A stretch of 64,000 nt of DNA from Syngnathus acus (GCF_901709675.1 NC_051104.1:625001-689000); one strand, 5' to 3'. Positions 20,344-33,305 are shown, numbered from the stretch's first letter. Numbers and translations: made by a program. Notes: generated from the sequence alone by a model not told the origin.

Positions 20344-21828
20344 CAATATTTATTTAAACGCATAGTTTCTTCGTAAATAAATTTGCAAGCATTGTGCTAA
20401 CATTTCAAAAATGCCATAACAAAGTTAACAAGTCAGCATCATAGCCTTTTAAAATAACACAATAACTCAACTTATGCAGAATAATGCCATAATAAGAATA
20501 TTTGCTAGCGTCTATTGCTTTTGTTCTTCTTCTTGTGTGGCAATGCTTCAAGGCAGAATGACAGCACTAAAGCTGACTTCGAATTATGCGCCGCAAAATT
20601 GTCAACAGGAGGGGTGAAGCCTCGCCCATTCAACATCAACAATTTGATTAAATGTCTGAAGAAATCCAGTTAGAGACATACCTTGGAGAGACAGCAACTG
20701 CTCGCAAAGACCACCCACTGGAGTACGGGAGGGTTCATAAATTCTGTGACGCTTGTATCATTTGACGCGCGTTTGATTTGAGGTTTGGTAAATGGTTCTT
20801 TTTGGAGTAATGTGATTACAATTGGATTGTGGTCAACTTTTCCACAGTCATTTACTAAGTAACCAGAAATACAATTGTCTCCTTTTGCCAGACATAACAA
20901 ACAAAAATGTGCAGGACTCCGACTGGGCAGGAACAATACTCGTGTTTTGTATGTACGTGGGTAGTGCACGTCTCAAGGGCGGACTTGACTTGACTCATGT
21001 CAAGGCTTGGACAATATTTGTTGCCGTTGCTATCTTGATTAGCGTGACTCAACCTGTTCTTCCGTGTCAGGATGACGCAAAATCAACCACTTAGAGATTA
21101 CAATCTCAGGCATTTTCGGTTGGCCAAGATTTTGTAGTATTTACTGGAAAATATTGTATATATCCAACATTAAAAATTTATTCTATACCATTTTACATGT
21201 ACCCGTGTCACGTCATGGAAGTCTCTGACCCATGAAATATGTGTCGCCGTTGCACACTCTTCTGTTTTGCAGATATGTGAAAGACAACTAATGTTTTACA
21301 CAAACAGGAAGCGCCCCCTCCCCCCTTGAGATGGTGGATGGTGAGGGGGGGGGGGGGAAGAGCCAGTTATGGGCCTCCAAAGAGTCACATTGTTTACGTC
21401 AGGGCTCCCCAAGATTGACTTTTTAAATCTACACAAAGGGAAGGATGGGAAAGTCTGTCAGTTCGTCTGCACGTACGTTTCCGAAGGACGTGATGCCATC
21501 TTTTTGAAAATGATGAGATTTATACTTCCCTCAGTTGCTTTGAGCTTCAGCGGGAGACATTTTGAATTGAAAATAGGGCGAATTGTCGTGCGTCACTGCG
21601 TCGGCGGCTGTTGCTGCCATAGAGCAGGAGGTCGGGCTTTTATGAAAGACATTTATCTTTCAAGTACACAAGACGACCATTATAAAACGATAAACAAACA
21701 AATGATAATCTAATCTAATCTAAAGGCTCTTCAACTGAAGTGTTCAAATATTTTTACTCATGTATTCCCAAAGCGGTTTCAGTTTTTGTCTTTCTCGCGT
21801 CAGATTGTGATTCCTGATTGCGAATCAT
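20344..21828. other. No gene recognised; G-tract near 21345
   Basis: Unique-looking DNA with a run of 14 G at about 21345-21358 and a small CTAAT repeat at about 21706-21721. Open frames at 20822-21094 and 21369-21713 lack splice or codon support and are not called. Confidence 0.5.
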
Positions 21829-21841
21829 GATCGTGCAAAGT

Positions 21842-24800
21842 CCCCTCCGTGAGTCGTCACCTTATCGTGGTGGAGGGGTTTGCGTGCCCCTATGATCCTA
21901 GGAGCCATGTTGTCTGGGGCTTCATGCCCCTGGCAGGGTCACCCATGGCAAACGGGTCCTAGGTGAGGGGCCAGACAAAGCACGGCTCACATTAGCCCCT
22001 TATGATGAAAAAAATAAATGGATCTCGTTTTCCCTCGCCCGGACGCGGGTCACCGGGGCCCCCCTCTGGAGCCAGGCCTGGAGGCGGGGCTCGAAGGCGA
22101 GCGTCTGGTGGCCGGGCCTTCGCCCATGGGGCCCGGCCGGGCACAGCCCGAAAAGGAAACGTGGGTCCCCCTTCCCATGGGCTCACCACCTGTGGGAGGG
22201 GCCAAAGGGGTCGGGTGCAGTGCAAGCTGGGCGGCGGCCAAAGGCAGGGACCTTGGCGGTCTGATCCCCGGCTGCAGAAGCTGGCTCTTGGGACATGGAA
22301 TGTCACCTCTCTGGCTGGAAAGGAGCCCGAGCTGGTGTGCGAGGCAGAAAAGTTCCGACTAGATATAGTCGGACTTGCCTCCACGCACAGTTTGGGTTCC
22401 GGTACAAGCCCTCTCAAGAGGGGCTGGACTCTCTTCCACTCTGGAGTTGCCCACGGTGAGAGGCGTCGAGCAGGTGTGGGTATACTTATTGCCCCCCGGC
22501 TGGGCGCCTGCACATTGGGGTTCACCCCGGTGAACGAGAGGGTAGCCTCCCTCCGCCTTCGGGTAGGGGGACGGGTCCTGACTGTTGTTTGTGTCTATGC
22601 ACCAAACGGCAGCTCAGAGTACCCACCCTTCTTGGAGTCCCTGGAGGAAGTGCTGGAGAGCGCTCCTTCTGGGGACTCCATCGTTCTACTGGGTGACTTC
22701 AATGCTCACGTGGGCAATGACAGTGAGACCTGGAAGGGCGTGATTGGGAGGAACGGCCCCCCCGATCTGAACCCGAGTGGTGTTCTATTATTGGACTTCT
22801 GTGCTCGACACGGATTTTCTATAATGAACACCATGTTCAAACATAAGGGTGTCCATGTGTGCACTTGGCACCAGGACACCCTAGGCCGCAGTTCGATGAT
22901 CGACTTTGTAGTCGTGTCATCGGATTTGCGGCCGCATGTTTTGGACACTCGGGCGAAGAGAGGGGCGGAGCTGTCAACTGATCACCACCTGGTGGTGGGT
23001 TGGCTCCGATGGTGGGGGAAGATGCCGGTCCGACCTGGCAGACCCAAACGCTCTGTGAGGGTCTGCTGGGAACGTCTGTCGGAATCCCCTGTCAGGAAGA
23101 GCTTCAACTCCCACCTCCGGCAAAGCTTTTCCCACGTCCCGGGGGAGGCGGGGGACATTGAGTCCGAGTGGACCTTGTTCCGCGCCTCCATTGTTGAGGC
23201 GGCCGACCGGAGCTGTGGCCGTAAGGTCATTGGTGCCTGTCGTGGCGGCAATCCCCGAACCCGCTGGTGGACACCGGCGGTAAGGGATGCCGTCAAGCTG
23301 AAGAAGGAGTCCTATCGGGCCGTTTTGGCCTGCGGGACTCCGGAGGCAGCTGACAGGTACCGGATGGCCAAGCGGAACGCGGCTTCGGCGGTTGCTGAGG
23401 CAAAAACCCGGGCGTGGGAGGAGTTTGGCGAGGCCATGGAGAATGACTTCCGGACGGCTTCGAGGAAATTCTGGTCCACCATCCGGCATCTCAGGAGGGG
23501 GAAGCAGTGCAACGTCAACACTGTTTACAGTGGAGATGGCGTGCTGGTGACCTCGACTCGGGACGTCGTGTGTCGGTGGGGAGAATACTTCGAAGACCTC
23601 CTCAATTCCACCTACACGCCTTCCATTGTGGAAGCAGGGCCTGGGGACTCTGAGGCGGACTCTCCAATCTCTGGGGTCGAAGTCACTGGGGTAGTTAAAA
23701 AACTCCTCGGTGGCAAGGCCCCTGGGGTGGATGAGATCCGCCCGGATTTCTTAAGGGCTCTGGATGTTGTGGGGCTGTCATGGCTGACACGTCTCTACAA
23801 CATCGCGTGGACATCGGGGACAGTGCTTCTGGATTGGCAGACTGGGGTGGTGGTTCCCCTCTTTAAGAAGGGGGACCGGAGGGTGTGTTCCAATTACAGG
23901 GGAATTACACTCCTCAGCCTCCCTGGTAAGGTCTATTCAGGGGTGCTGGAGAGGAGGGTCCGTCGGGAGGTCGAACCTCGGATTCAGGAGGAACAGTGTG
24001 GCTTTCGTCCTGGCCGTGGAACAGTGGACCAGCTCTTCACCCTCAGCAGGATCCTCGAGGGTGCATGGGAGTTCGCCCAACCAGTCCACATGTGTTTTGT
24101 GGACTTGGAGAAGGCGTTCGACCATGTCCCTCGGGAGGTTCTGTGGGGGGTGCTTCGGGAGTACGGGGTACCGAGCCAACTGATAAGGGCGGTTCGGTCC
24201 CTGTATCACCGATGCCAGAGTTTGGTCCGCATTTCCGGCAGTAAGACGGATTCGTTCCCAGTGAGGGTTGGACTCCGCCAAGGCTGCCCTTTGTCACCGA
24301 TTCTGTTCATAATTTTTACGGACAGAATTTCTAGGCGCAGCCGAGGCGTTGAGGGTGTCCGGTTTGGGGACCTCAGCATCGCGTCTCTGCTTTTTGCAGA
24401 CGACGTGGTGCTGTTGGCTTCTTCAGGCCGTGATCTCCAGCTCTCACTGGAGCGGTTCGCAGCCGAGTGTGAAGCGGTCGGGATGAGGGTCAGCACCTCC
24501 AAATCCGAGTCCATGGTCCTCGATCGGAAAAGGGTGGAATGCCCTCTCCGGATCGGGGATGAGATCCTGCCCCAAGTGGAGGAGTTTAAGTATCTTGGGG
24601 TCTTGTTCACGAGTGAGGGGTGGATGGAGCGCGAGATCGACAGGCGGATCGGTGCAGCGTCGGCAGTAATGCGGACTCTGTACCGGTCCGTCGTGGTAAA
24701 GAGAGAGCTGAGCCAAAAGGCAAAGCTCTCAATTTACCGGTCGATTTACGCTCCTACCCTCACCTATGGTCACGAGCTATGGGTCATGACCGAAAGAACG

Positions 24801-25210
24801 AGATCCCGGATACAAGCGGCCGAAATGAGTTTTCTCCGCAGGATGTCCGGGCTCTCCCTTAGAGATAGGGTGAGAAATTCGGTCATCCGGGAGAGACTCG
24901 GAGTAGAGTCGCTACTCCTCCACGTTGAGAGGAGCCAGATGAGGTGGCTCGGGCATCTCATCAGGATGCCTCCTGGACGCCTCCCTGGGGAGGTTTTCCG
25001 GGCATGTCCCACCGGTAGGAGACCCCGGGGACGACCCAGGACGCGCTGGAGAGACTATGTCTCTCAGCTGGCCTGGGAACGCCTTGGGATCCCCCGGGAT
25101 GAGCAAGATGAAGTGGCTGGGGAGAGGGAAGTCTGGGAGTCCCTCCTGAAGCTGCTGTCCCCGCGACCCGACCCCGGATAAGTGGAAGAAGATGGATGGA
25201 TGGATGGATG
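21842..25210 (+). mobile_element. Rex3: Complete Rex3 retrotransposon, copy 2
   Basis: A second full-length Rex3 in otherwise unique DNA. It is flanked by the perfect 13-bp duplication GATCGTGCAAAGT at 21829-21841 and 25211-25223. Its 5' end includes the CCTCCGTGAGTCGTCACC start missing from copy 1. The leader is about 160 bp and the 3' end is a GATG/GGAT tail at about 25190-25210. The intact duplication and open frame indicate a recent insertion. Confidence 0.94.
22002..25181 (+). CDS. Rex3: Rex3 endonuclease/reverse transcriptase polyprotein, copy 2
   Basis: 1059 residues, the same length and domain order as copy 1: basic Gly/Arg/Pro leader (1-90), APE-type endonuclease (94-335), connector (335-600), reverse transcriptase (605-880) and basic C-terminus. 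Catalytic reverse transcriptase residues are intact in FVDLEKAFD and LLFADD. Endonuclease motifs [12 protein letters not shown] and STDHH are intact, but the expected Glu site again reads GLASTHS. About 27 scattered residue differences from copy 1 (for example AFDHVPRE for AFDRVPRE, and IIFTDRIS for IIFMDRIS) show the two descend from separate source copies or have had time to diverge. There is no internal stop. Genomic context gives no host promoter, so expression would depend on the element leader. Confidence 0.94.
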   Translation: MMKKINGSRFPSPGRGSPGPPSGARPGGGARRRASGGRAFAHGARPGTARKGNVGPPSHGLTTCGRGQRGRVQCKLGGGQRQGPWRSDPRLQKLALGTWNVTSLAGKEPELVCEAEKFRLDIVGLASTHSLGSGTSPLKRGWTLFHSGVAHGERRRAGVGILIAPRLGACTLGFTPVNERVASLRLRVGGRVLTVVCVYAPNGSSEYPPFLESLEEVLESAPSGDSIVLLGDFNAHVGNDSETWKGVIGRNGPPDLNPSGVLLLDFCARHGFSIMNTMFKHKGVHVCTWHQDTLGRSSMIDFVVVSSDLRPHVLDTRAKRGAELSTDHHLVVGWLRWWGKMPVRPGRPKRSVRVCWERLSESPVRKSFNSHLRQSFSHVPGEAGDIESEWTLFRASIVEAADRSCGRKVIGACRGGNPRTRWWTPAVRDAVKLKKESYRAVLACGTPEAADRYRMAKRNAASAVAEAKTRAWEEFGEAMENDFRTASRKFWSTIRHLRRGKQCNVNTVYSGDGVLVTSTRDVVCRWGEYFEDLLNSTYTPSIVEAGPGDSEADSPISGVEVTGVVKKLLGGKAPGVDEIRPDFLRALDVVGLSWLTRLYNIAWTSGTVLLDWQTGVVVPLFKKGDRRVCSNYRGITLLSLPGKVYSGVLERRVRREVEPRIQEEQCGFRPGRGTVDQLFTLSRILEGAWEFAQPVHMCFVDLEKAFDHVPREVLWGVLREYGVPSQLIRAVRSLYHRCQSLVRISGSKTDSFPVRVGLRQGCPLSPILFIIFTDRISRRSRGVEGVRFGDLSIASLLFADDVVLLASSGRDLQLSLERFAAECEAVGMRVSTSKSESMVLDRKRVECPLRIGDEILPQVEEFKYLGVLFTSEGWMEREIDRRIGAASAVMRTLYRSVVVKRELSQKAKLSIYRSIYAPTLTYGHELWVMTERTRSRIQAAEMSFLRRMSGLSLRDRVRNSVIRERLGVESLLLHVERSQMRWLGHLIRMPPGRLPGEVFRACPTGRRPRGRPRTRWRDYVSQLAWERLGIPRDEQDEVAGEREVWESLLKLLSPRPDPG

Positions 25211-25258
25211 GATCGTGCAAAGTACACATTAAAAAATAAAATCACATATGTTGTAAAC

Positions 25259-25459
25259 CAGGGGTCTCAAACTCCAGTCCTCGGGGGCCGCTTTCCTACA
25301 TGTTTTCCAAGTTTCCCTCGCTGAACACACCTGATTCAATTATCAGGCTCCTGCAGAACGTGAGGATGAACTGCTCATTTGAATCAGGTGTGTTTAACGA
25401 GGGAAACTTGAAAAACATGTAGGAATGCGGCCCCCGAGGACTGGAGTTTGAGACCCCTG
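25259..25459. mobile_element. 201-bp foldback MITE of hAT type
   Basis: The ends CAGGGGTCTCAAACTCCAGT and its complement at 25440-25459 are perfect inverted repeats. Pairing continues with small mismatches through AAGTTTCCCTCG to almost the centre, so the whole copy can fold into one long hairpin. The flanking 8-bp direct repeat TTGTAAAC at 25251-25258 and 25460-25467 is perfect, the duplication size expected for hAT. It has no coding capacity and lies 36 bp after the Rex3 copy 2 duplication. Confidence 0.92.
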
Positions 25460-25467
25460 TTGTAAAC

Positions 25468-27624
25468 TATATCAAGCACTTTGTACGTCAAGCATTAGCA
25501 TTAGCATCTATGTTGTAAAGTATTAGTGTCTTTGCATAGTACAAATAAGTTGAATAAAATTCATCCTTGTCATAACGTAAGAGGATACACCGCTTTAAGG
25601 GACAAAATAAACACAAGCTAAATTTGGCTCCTTGAAAGGCTGATGGTTACACAGCTCGAAAAGAGAAAAACAAGCGCACACATGCTAGCATTAGTGCTGC
25701 GCTCTGCTGTATGATAGCCTACAGTTGCTAGTTTCTTGCCGTACATTTCCTCAGCAGCCCTGATAAAATGACAGCGTCGCGGCGTAGCACAAGTACGTGT
25801 GAAACTCAAGTTGTCTCTGGTTCCCGTGGGTGTTTGCCAATATCTTCTGGTCTTTTCCTCTCAGGCTCTGCAGGGGAGGCCTAGCTAAGTCAATAGCCGC
25901 GAGGCCCTCCAGAGCACATAAACAAGCCTGTCCTCGGGGGAAGTGGGTGACTCGCGCCATGCTGGCCATGTTATGTCACGCGTTTATCATCTGGCGCGGC
26001 AACAGATTTGACAGATGTATTTGGAACCTTTTCCTCACTCCTCGACAAGCCAATCATCCAACTAATTATCCACTCAACAACTTCTTCTTCATTTGTTGTC
26101 TATGTTAAACAAATCGAGCGGAATATTTATTTGACTTTTTGACGAGAGACATTTTTCATTTTAGGCTGATCTCCCTCTCTAGCTTGCTTGCTGAGCCATA
26201 TTAGATCCACTTGGTGGTCTTCTGAGTTTGGGAAAAATAATATAAGAAAAACCATCGGTCCATATTGTAGCACTTTGTTTTTTTCTACTGTGGTGGTCAT
26301 CTGGAGTGCACCAGACAATTATTGAGGCCAGTCAGAGAATTTCCAGGACTGATCGATTTCAAATCCAAAGCACAGTTTGAAAGTAATCCCTCTGGATTCC
26401 AACACACTTTACCCACCTTCTCTGTTACATCTTCATGCACCACTGCAAGGATTTTTCCTCGGCAGCTCTGTCGTCACGGCCATTTATCTTGATGTCGTAC
26501 CCCTTGATGACAATCTTGAGCTTAGGAAGAAAGGGAAAACAAATCACACAGAGCCGATATATTTGGCATTTTCCTTTTCACCACAGTGCTCCGTTCTGTT
26601 GCTAGTCAGTCTCCTCCTGGGTGAAATTTGCCCTGCTTGATTGACAGCTGTAAATAGAGGAGCACCCAATTGTGTCCCCATAACACACTGGATTAGGTTT
26701 CATTATTGTGGGCATTCTTTGTGTCGTTAAAAAGTCAAAATTGGTGGCTGGTTATTTAAGCCATGTGTTTTTTTTTGTTTTTTTAAAACCCTGTTAGGCA
26801 ATAACCTCTGAACATGAGCACGGTGTATACTGTAAACACTGCTTCATTAGTGGCAATAATGCTGAACATGGTTGTTGTAATAAATAGGCCAGCTGGTCAT
26901 CTTTTAAAGCTGCCTTTCGTCAACACGTAGTTCACTTGACCTGATTCTGGTAATAGGTCGAGAGATTATTTCGGGCTCTCCCAGTGACCTTTTCCCTTTT
27001 CTCAACTCATGTTTGTGTTTGTGTGTGTACTGTACTCGTTTGCAATCGCTTGGGCAACTTGTGCTTAGCTGTGCTTCCTTTAAAATTTTTGTTGATTGTA
27101 ATGCAACAATGAAATTCCCTCATGTATCTGCTTAAATACCCAAAGTGATGTCGGGTGTGCCACTTCCTACCATTTTGTATTTTTATTGGGACAATTGGCA
27201 TTGCTTCACTTGCTTTGCTTCTAGGAAAAATAGTCATATAATGGCTGAATGTTCTGACGTATGTAACTTGCAGAGTATTTACCTTTCAATTCGAAAACAA
27301 TTGGCCAACGAAATTACTTGTCTGACCTTTCTTGTCTAATAAAAATGAAGGAGCTTTTTCTAAAAAAATTTCTTGCAGTGAATCACAAGGGTGGGAAAGT
27401 ACTTGGCTGATATCTCGAATAATTTATTCCCAAATAAGAAAAACAACTCAATTATATTCCATCACAGTGAAAATTAATACACTTGGCACCATCTATTTGA
27501 TTTAATTATTGGAGAAAAAAAACAAAATACTTTGTCTCATATTTCATAGTTATCACAAAGTAGAATGAGCGAGGCTCCTAAATTGGTCATAAGTTGCGTC
27601 TTTTCCCAGTGGTAATCACAAGAG
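25468..27624. other. No gene recognised
   Basis: Unique-looking DNA. Open frames of 60-90 codons lack splice or codon support. The block at 26050-26075 (CATCCAACTAATTATCC) resembles homeodomain-site DNA. Confidence 0.5.
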
Positions 27625-27636
27625 GCCCCCTCGGTG
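27625..27636 (-). promoter_or_regulatory. CTCF-like motif, minus orientation
   Basis: On the minus strand the sequence reads CACCGAGGGGGC, sharing the AGGGGGC core of vertebrate CTCF sites. This is a motif match by eye only. Confidence 0.25.
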
Positions 27637-27935
27637 CTCGTACTGTTTGTTTCTGGGGTCAGCTCACCCCCGCTGTGTGGAGGAGGAAGTAGAGCCAGAG
27701 GAAATAACGCAGCAGCGGGGAATCTCATGCCAATCAACGCATGGCAAAGTGTGAAACATTAGCCCTTAGATGGATGTAAATGTGGTTTTTTTCTGTTGGT
27801 GCTCACCATTTACCATCACTGGCGTTCAAGGTTCACAGCTGTAAATGTGTTACTGTAGAGAAGGTGTCTCGCCACAAGGCGGCACGGGGAGCTCTGGAAA
27901 TATTTTCGTCCCCTCCTGCAAGCATGCCGATAGAC
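27637..27935. other. No gene recognised
   Basis: Unique-looking DNA leading to the hAT element. Nothing nameable is seen. Confidence 0.55.
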
Positions 27936-29268
27936 CAGGGGTGGGCAAACTACGGCCCGCGGGCCACATCCGGCCCACGGGACCGTTTAATCCGGCCCTC
28001 CAACCCTGAATAAATTGTATTAAACATTTTTTTGGGTCATTTTGCATGCAATGACTGCGTTTCCCCAGTAGATGGGGAACCGCTCGCCTGCGCATTTACT
28101 ACCGGAAGCCGTGTCAGAAAGCTCGGTGCACACTCACAAGTGCGTGTACGTACTCAGTAGTACGGACATGGCGCACTCGCGCTCTATTTGTATCAGTTCC
28201 GAATTTAGAGCGTGGGCTGTGACGACAGCATTCTTGTAATTCGCGCGCTGAGCTTTCAGATACAGTTTTACGCTAAAGCCACCCACAAACCTTCCCCTGG
28301 AATCCTTCTATTAAAATGAGTCGCCCAAGGAAAAGCAAGGTGGACACAGTGCCGAGTGTTTAAAAAAAAGAGTGGCCAATTTGGCTCGACGTACGCGACG
28401 TGACGTTCAGCCACATGAACGTCAACATCAACCCGTCACAGATCGAGGTAAACGGACCAACACCTCGGATCTCTCCTAAGAATTGCCACAACAAATTTGA
28501 CTCCAGACTATGACGCACTAGCAAAAAAGGGAGACCAACAACACTGTTCCCACTGAAAATGAAGGGGAGGCTATCAAGTTTGTTGTAAAAAAATGCATTT
28601 TGAATATGATTTGTACACATAGCAGGGATTGAAACTAGCGACCATTCTCATTTTCAAACAATGCAGGACGCTCAAGGACATTGATGCACCACCTGTTTGC
28701 AACTAATCTTAACCTGTAAAGTTCTTAAGGCTTACTTTAAGGAAGTGTTTCCCGTTTCCTCACCTCTGTTACCAGGTGTTTGTGAGTTAAAACTCTGCTC
28801 TGATGTTCAGATACCCCTCACCGTGTTGCCGTTTTCATTACTTTATTTGGATGTATGCTTTCACCGATTCTTCAAGATGATGTATTTGGTCAGAATGTTT
28901 GCCGTTTGATGTGATCTCATAAGATAAACATCTTTCATTAATCTGACCTGCAGGCACTGAAGTGATGGAGACTGTTATTCATAATAACAGTGTCGTATTT
29001 TATGAGAATCACTGATAGCAGTTTTTTAGTGGATTTTTTTTTTTTTTTTTTTTTAATGCTGTTAATAAATGCATTTGTTTTCAAAAAACTTGTTTGGAAT
29101 ATCCATGCTTTACTACCTACTAAAGGCCAAAATATTTTATGCAATGACCTTTACAGGTCGCTTATATTACTTCACACAAACACTACGTCCATCTGCTCCT
29201 GGTTCGGCCCTCCGGTCCAAATTTAGAACCCAGTTCGGCCCGCGAGTCAAAAAGTTTGCCCACCCCTG
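27936..29268 (+). mobile_element. Internally deleted hAT element, copy 2, with perfect duplication
   Basis: The terminal inverted repeats CAGGGGTGGGCAAACT are perfect over 16 bp. The 8-bp duplication CGATAGAC at 27928-27935 and 29269-29276 is exact, diagnostic of hAT. The plus strand keeps a transposase start at 28316 (MSRPRKSKVDTVPSV then a stop at an A-run) and a C-terminus at 28461-28556 (HLGSLLRIATTNLTPDYDAL, ending CSH and a stop). The latter resembles the C-terminal dimerisation region of GTF2IRD2/ZBED-like hAT transposases. The middle of the gene is gone, so it can move only with transposase from another copy. A 21-T run is at 29034-29054. Confidence 0.93.
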
Positions 29269-29276
29269 CGATAGAC

Positions 29277-31865
29277 TAATTCCACTGGCTAATTAATCAG
29301 CTGGGAGTCGGGAGGAACTGGACAAGTGGTCAGCGATGCTTGTGTTGGAAAGCATCCATCTATCAGCGTTTGGTACGCGGCACGACCTTGACTCGTGTCG
29401 GAGTCATGCGTATGGACAGGCATGTAAACAAAACTCTGGTCGGGAATTTCTTTGATATAAATACTCATTCCCGGATTAGTCAATTAATTAAAGACCTTTG
29501 TAACAAGATTCCAAAAAATCTTGAATTACCTTGTAATGGTTACAAAAATCTTTATTTAACTTTCGATCCCAAACATGTTGGAATATTTTGAAATGACTAT
29601 CCTGTGCACTCATTGCATGTTGAAGGACTGACAGTGAGCCAGCTCTTCCAGGGATGTTGGACCACCTAGAACAGATCATTAAACCCAATCAAACTAACAG
29701 GCTGTGATGGTAAACAGGTGCTTCTGTTTTTATGACAGTTACGTAGCCAGGCCCAAACCTCCTATGTCGCATTTTAGTCCATTGAATATTTTTCTCCTAA
29801 ATTCATGCTAGCTTGGTCACTACGGGATTGAAGTTTCCAAAATGACGCCACTTTTATCAGCTGATGCTAAATGGTTAAGTGCGCTGAAAGGACTTAGGTT
29901 GTATGGTATCAAAGTGTCACATGAGCCTTGTCATGGAAACATTCTTTGTAGAAGCGTCCATCATTTACGTAATACCACTTTGATGGGCTTTGGGTGATGC
30001 ACGCAGATATTGGACTCGTAGCTAGCATAACGCTAATCAGGCTAGCTCTTACGCCGAATGTGGTGGTGGTAGTGATGGGGGGCCCAGTGAGCGGCGGCCT
30101 CTGTTCCATCTTCCTGGCTACATTAGCCACTTGTAACAGAATTACTGCGCTCATCTCATTTTTCATTGCATTAAAAGGCCCATCGAGAGTTGGACACGAG
30201 ACGGCGACTTGCATTAATCCCCGAGTGTACCTGTGATCTTGTTATTACACGCACACGCATTTCCCCCTTATCTCCATCACTTTTTTTGCTCGTACACGGA
30301 GTCCGTCACTAATCCCTCTGCAAAGCACATTCTCCTCATTAGCCTTTTGGCTCAGTCGCTGTCTTAATTGCATTTGAACGAGGACGGCGGCGCTGCCGAT
30401 GACCATTACAATGACTCAGAGCCATTAAAAAGCTTTAACAAGGCAATAGAGAGACACGAGTTATTGCTAAGCTTCAAATAGTTTGGGGTCTTATCTGGAT
30501 TTGTTTGTCAGCGCACGGCGGACCGGCCAGCCTCCATCAAAACAAAGCCTGTCCTCTGTTTTACACTAGAAGGTATAGATGCCGCTTTTCAATCTTTATC
30601 CAAGTGAGGTTTATATTTTCTACGGGTAGTCACTCATTGGCGTCGCCGGGGATGTGCAACGCGGTGTTAATTATTAGCGACTTCAGAAGAAGTGTTCATG
30701 TCCCAAAACACCGCTTTCCAGCACAATAACACACGTAGGTTCCAAAAGGACAATTGTCGTTACTTGTCGTTTGTAAAACATATGTTTCATTTTTCATTTA
30801 CCGTAAACACTCCCCAGGGCAAATTACACGACAATATTATTGCTTGAGGGACATTTTGGTTTCCTTCTCTTCACAACAAATACAATTTATTGTGATCTTT
30901 TACCCGATATAACCATTGGGTACTAACCGTTCAGTTTGTATCCTGCCACTGGGAAATTTGGATTTGTGGATAGGGCGGGCGGGTGGGGGAGGGACATTGG
31001 TGTGTTGGCAAGAGGCTGTTTCCCATGCATGTTTCCCATGTCTATTGTGCAATTAGTTTGAGAGATGTACTTCACATGAGCAGCGGGCTGCAAAGAAAAT
31101 CCAGATGTGGTATGCTTTACAGTTTAATCCATCGCAGGAGTTTGTACAAAACTAAACACCTGTTATTCCGACACACTGCATAGTTTTTTTATGTATATTT
31201 TGATTAAATATTTAATTATTATTGTTATTATTAATTATTATTGTGTTTTGTGTTGCACCACGAATAAAAATGAAGTTGAATTCAGCACATAATACAGCAC
31301 CAAATAGCAAATATTTCTCAATGATTTATTTTTTGAGCTTGTTGGGCAAAATTAGTCAAACACTTGTGCCAGGGTCATCATTGCATTTGTGTTTTTTTGT
31401 CATGTGTCCTATACCTATCCCTCGGGTACACCATCTGCTCCAAACCACTGTTGACGTCATTCTGTTTCTTTTTAAAGTGTCCCCACATGAAAAGGACCAT
31501 ACTGTGCCATATTTCTCGAGCTTTACGTCCATCAGTCCACTCATGTGGAGCATGTCAGCAAGCAGGCGGGGGTCGTTACGTGCGCATGTAACCAGGCTGC
31601 AGTCATGTCACAACGCAGGATTAAAACGAATACTCGGCGCGGCTCACACAAATAGAGCAGCTTGTGGATTAGTCACTGCAGTCACTTCCAGGCATTGTTT
31701 AAATTTGTTTACATTTTTCTCCGCACTTTTACTGTGACTATAGCTGGATATTTATGTCATCTGGCATTTTTTTTTGTGTGACTTGAATTGTACACATGGT
31801 TTGTAGTCTTCTGCTTGGGATACTGGTGAGTGAGCTGTTACTCTTTTCACGGCCATGTCGTCACT
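29277..31865. other. Start of the repeat-poor region; possible conserved block near 30.3-30.5 kb
   Basis: No gene is recognised. At 30290-30480 short blocks (CTCATTAGCC, GTCTTAATTGCATTTGAAC, GCCATTAAAAAGCTTTAAC) look like the low-complexity-free AT/GC mix typical of vertebrate conserved non-coding elements. The frame at 31222-31737 (171 codons) is Ser/Leu-rich with no splice support and is not called. Confidence 0.35.
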
Positions 31866-31879
31866 CTGCCACCTGGTGG
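31866..31879 (-). promoter_or_regulatory. CTCF-like motif, minus orientation
   Basis: CTGCCACCTGGTGG is close to the reverse complement of the vertebrate CTCF consensus (CCACNAGGTGGCAG). It is the best such match I found in the window. A weaker relative, GTGACATCTTGTGG, lies near 32188. Confidence 0.4.
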
Positions 31880-33274
31880 AAACATTCATGAGCCGCTGGC
31901 TTATTTTGGCCCTTGACACATACAAGTATTTTATTTCTGATGTATTTAAAAGAACAACCTTCTCTTCAATTTGTCTAATTGTATGTATGAATAGTGTCCT
32001 TATACAATAAACACAGGGGTTATTAAAAAAATTGTTGGCTAGGTTATTATCGTAAAGTATCTACATTGCAAGGCTTGTATTCATTAGAACAAATTAGAAC
32101 ACAGCAAGACCTTGATAGCAATTTTGTATTACATGTTTAATAAGAGTGAAGAGTTGCCGTTTCAGCATCACATTGAGAATGTGATTGGTGACATCTTGTG
32201 GTTTTTGACCTCAACTGCGAATGAACTACTGACTTGCCCCCTTTTTTGGTATGAATGTCTAACTTTATTGGGAAAATAGTTTTTGGATAATTGCTATGAA
32301 TCCACACCAGGACTGCCCGTTTACATACGTTGCACCACAGCATAATTGTAAAGTAGGAGTCCATGAATGTGATGGGTGTGTCGTTTCAAGCAGTTTGATG
32401 CGTGGATGTTTGCAAGTCTCATGGTGAGCAGTTATCATTGTGTTTCAAGCCTTTGCCTCGGGCGAACATGCACTGAAGGCGCCGGAATGAGTGTGCATCC
32501 CTAATGTCACAACAAAAACAAAACAAAACAACAAAAGGGAGGCCCCGGCAGTAACGTGCTTAGCCTTGTTTGTTTATTTCTAATCTCACCCTTGTCCCCG
32601 TTTTTTAATTAGTCAATTAGCATAGTAAATTAGCAAAACAATTATGATGCATGGCGCACTTCCAGCACACCCAGTGATGAGTGAAGTGATATTTGTGGCA
32701 ATAGGTTACAATTGCTTGGAAAGTGAAGCCAGAGTTGGTAGGAAAAACATATTTGAACAAATGTCATGCACACTACTCTGCATGAAAGGTCATAAATAGA
32801 ATGCAAATGTATTTATTAGCTATGTATAAAGAGTAATGAGGTAATTCTCCGTGCACACAATTAAATGGCGTCTTTATTAGTTTCCTGGTATATCACCACT
32901 TGGGTCATTTGCGCTGGTGTTGTGACACAGCTTCACGCCCTTTTTCACCTCGCCCCGATTTCACGCAGCAGTGGCGCATCTTTACGTCGACACTAATGAT
33001 GATTTTTTAACCTCCATTAGTGCCACTTGCTCATTGTTCGCAATCAGAAGACGACGTAAACTGGCGTTGTAAGTAAGCGACATTTAGCCCAATCCCTCGT
33101 TTTATCCCGAGAAACCAGATGTGCGACTTTGGTGGGCAGTGTCGACAAACTCTTTCTACTGGAAGGCTCCCAGTGGCACAAGTTTCTTGTGAATATCACA
33201 TATCTCATTACACTCCACTCACTTTACGTTCGTTGTGTAATTAGTTTAATGAGTGTTGTCCACTGAGAGTACAG

Positions 33275-33276
<2 letters not shown>
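31880..33276. other. No gene recognised; AT-rich homeodomain-like blocks
   Basis: At 32600-32650 there is a cluster of TTAATTAGTCAATTAGCATAG-type sequence with several ATTAG cores. At 32990-33060 there is a CACTAATGATGATTTTTTAACC block. This is consistent with regulatory DNA; no exon or repeat is recognised. Confidence 0.35.

Positions 33277-33304
<28 letters not shown>
33277..33304. repeat. Uninterrupted run of 28 G
   Basis: A homopolymer G tract on the plus strand. Length is likely polymorphic and prone to sequencing error. Confidence 0.9.

Positions 33305-33305
<1 letters not shown>

Noticed and set aside
31222-31737. 171-codon plus-strand frame
   Set aside because: Length is within what chance gives in six frames of 64 kb; no promoter, splice or domain evidence.
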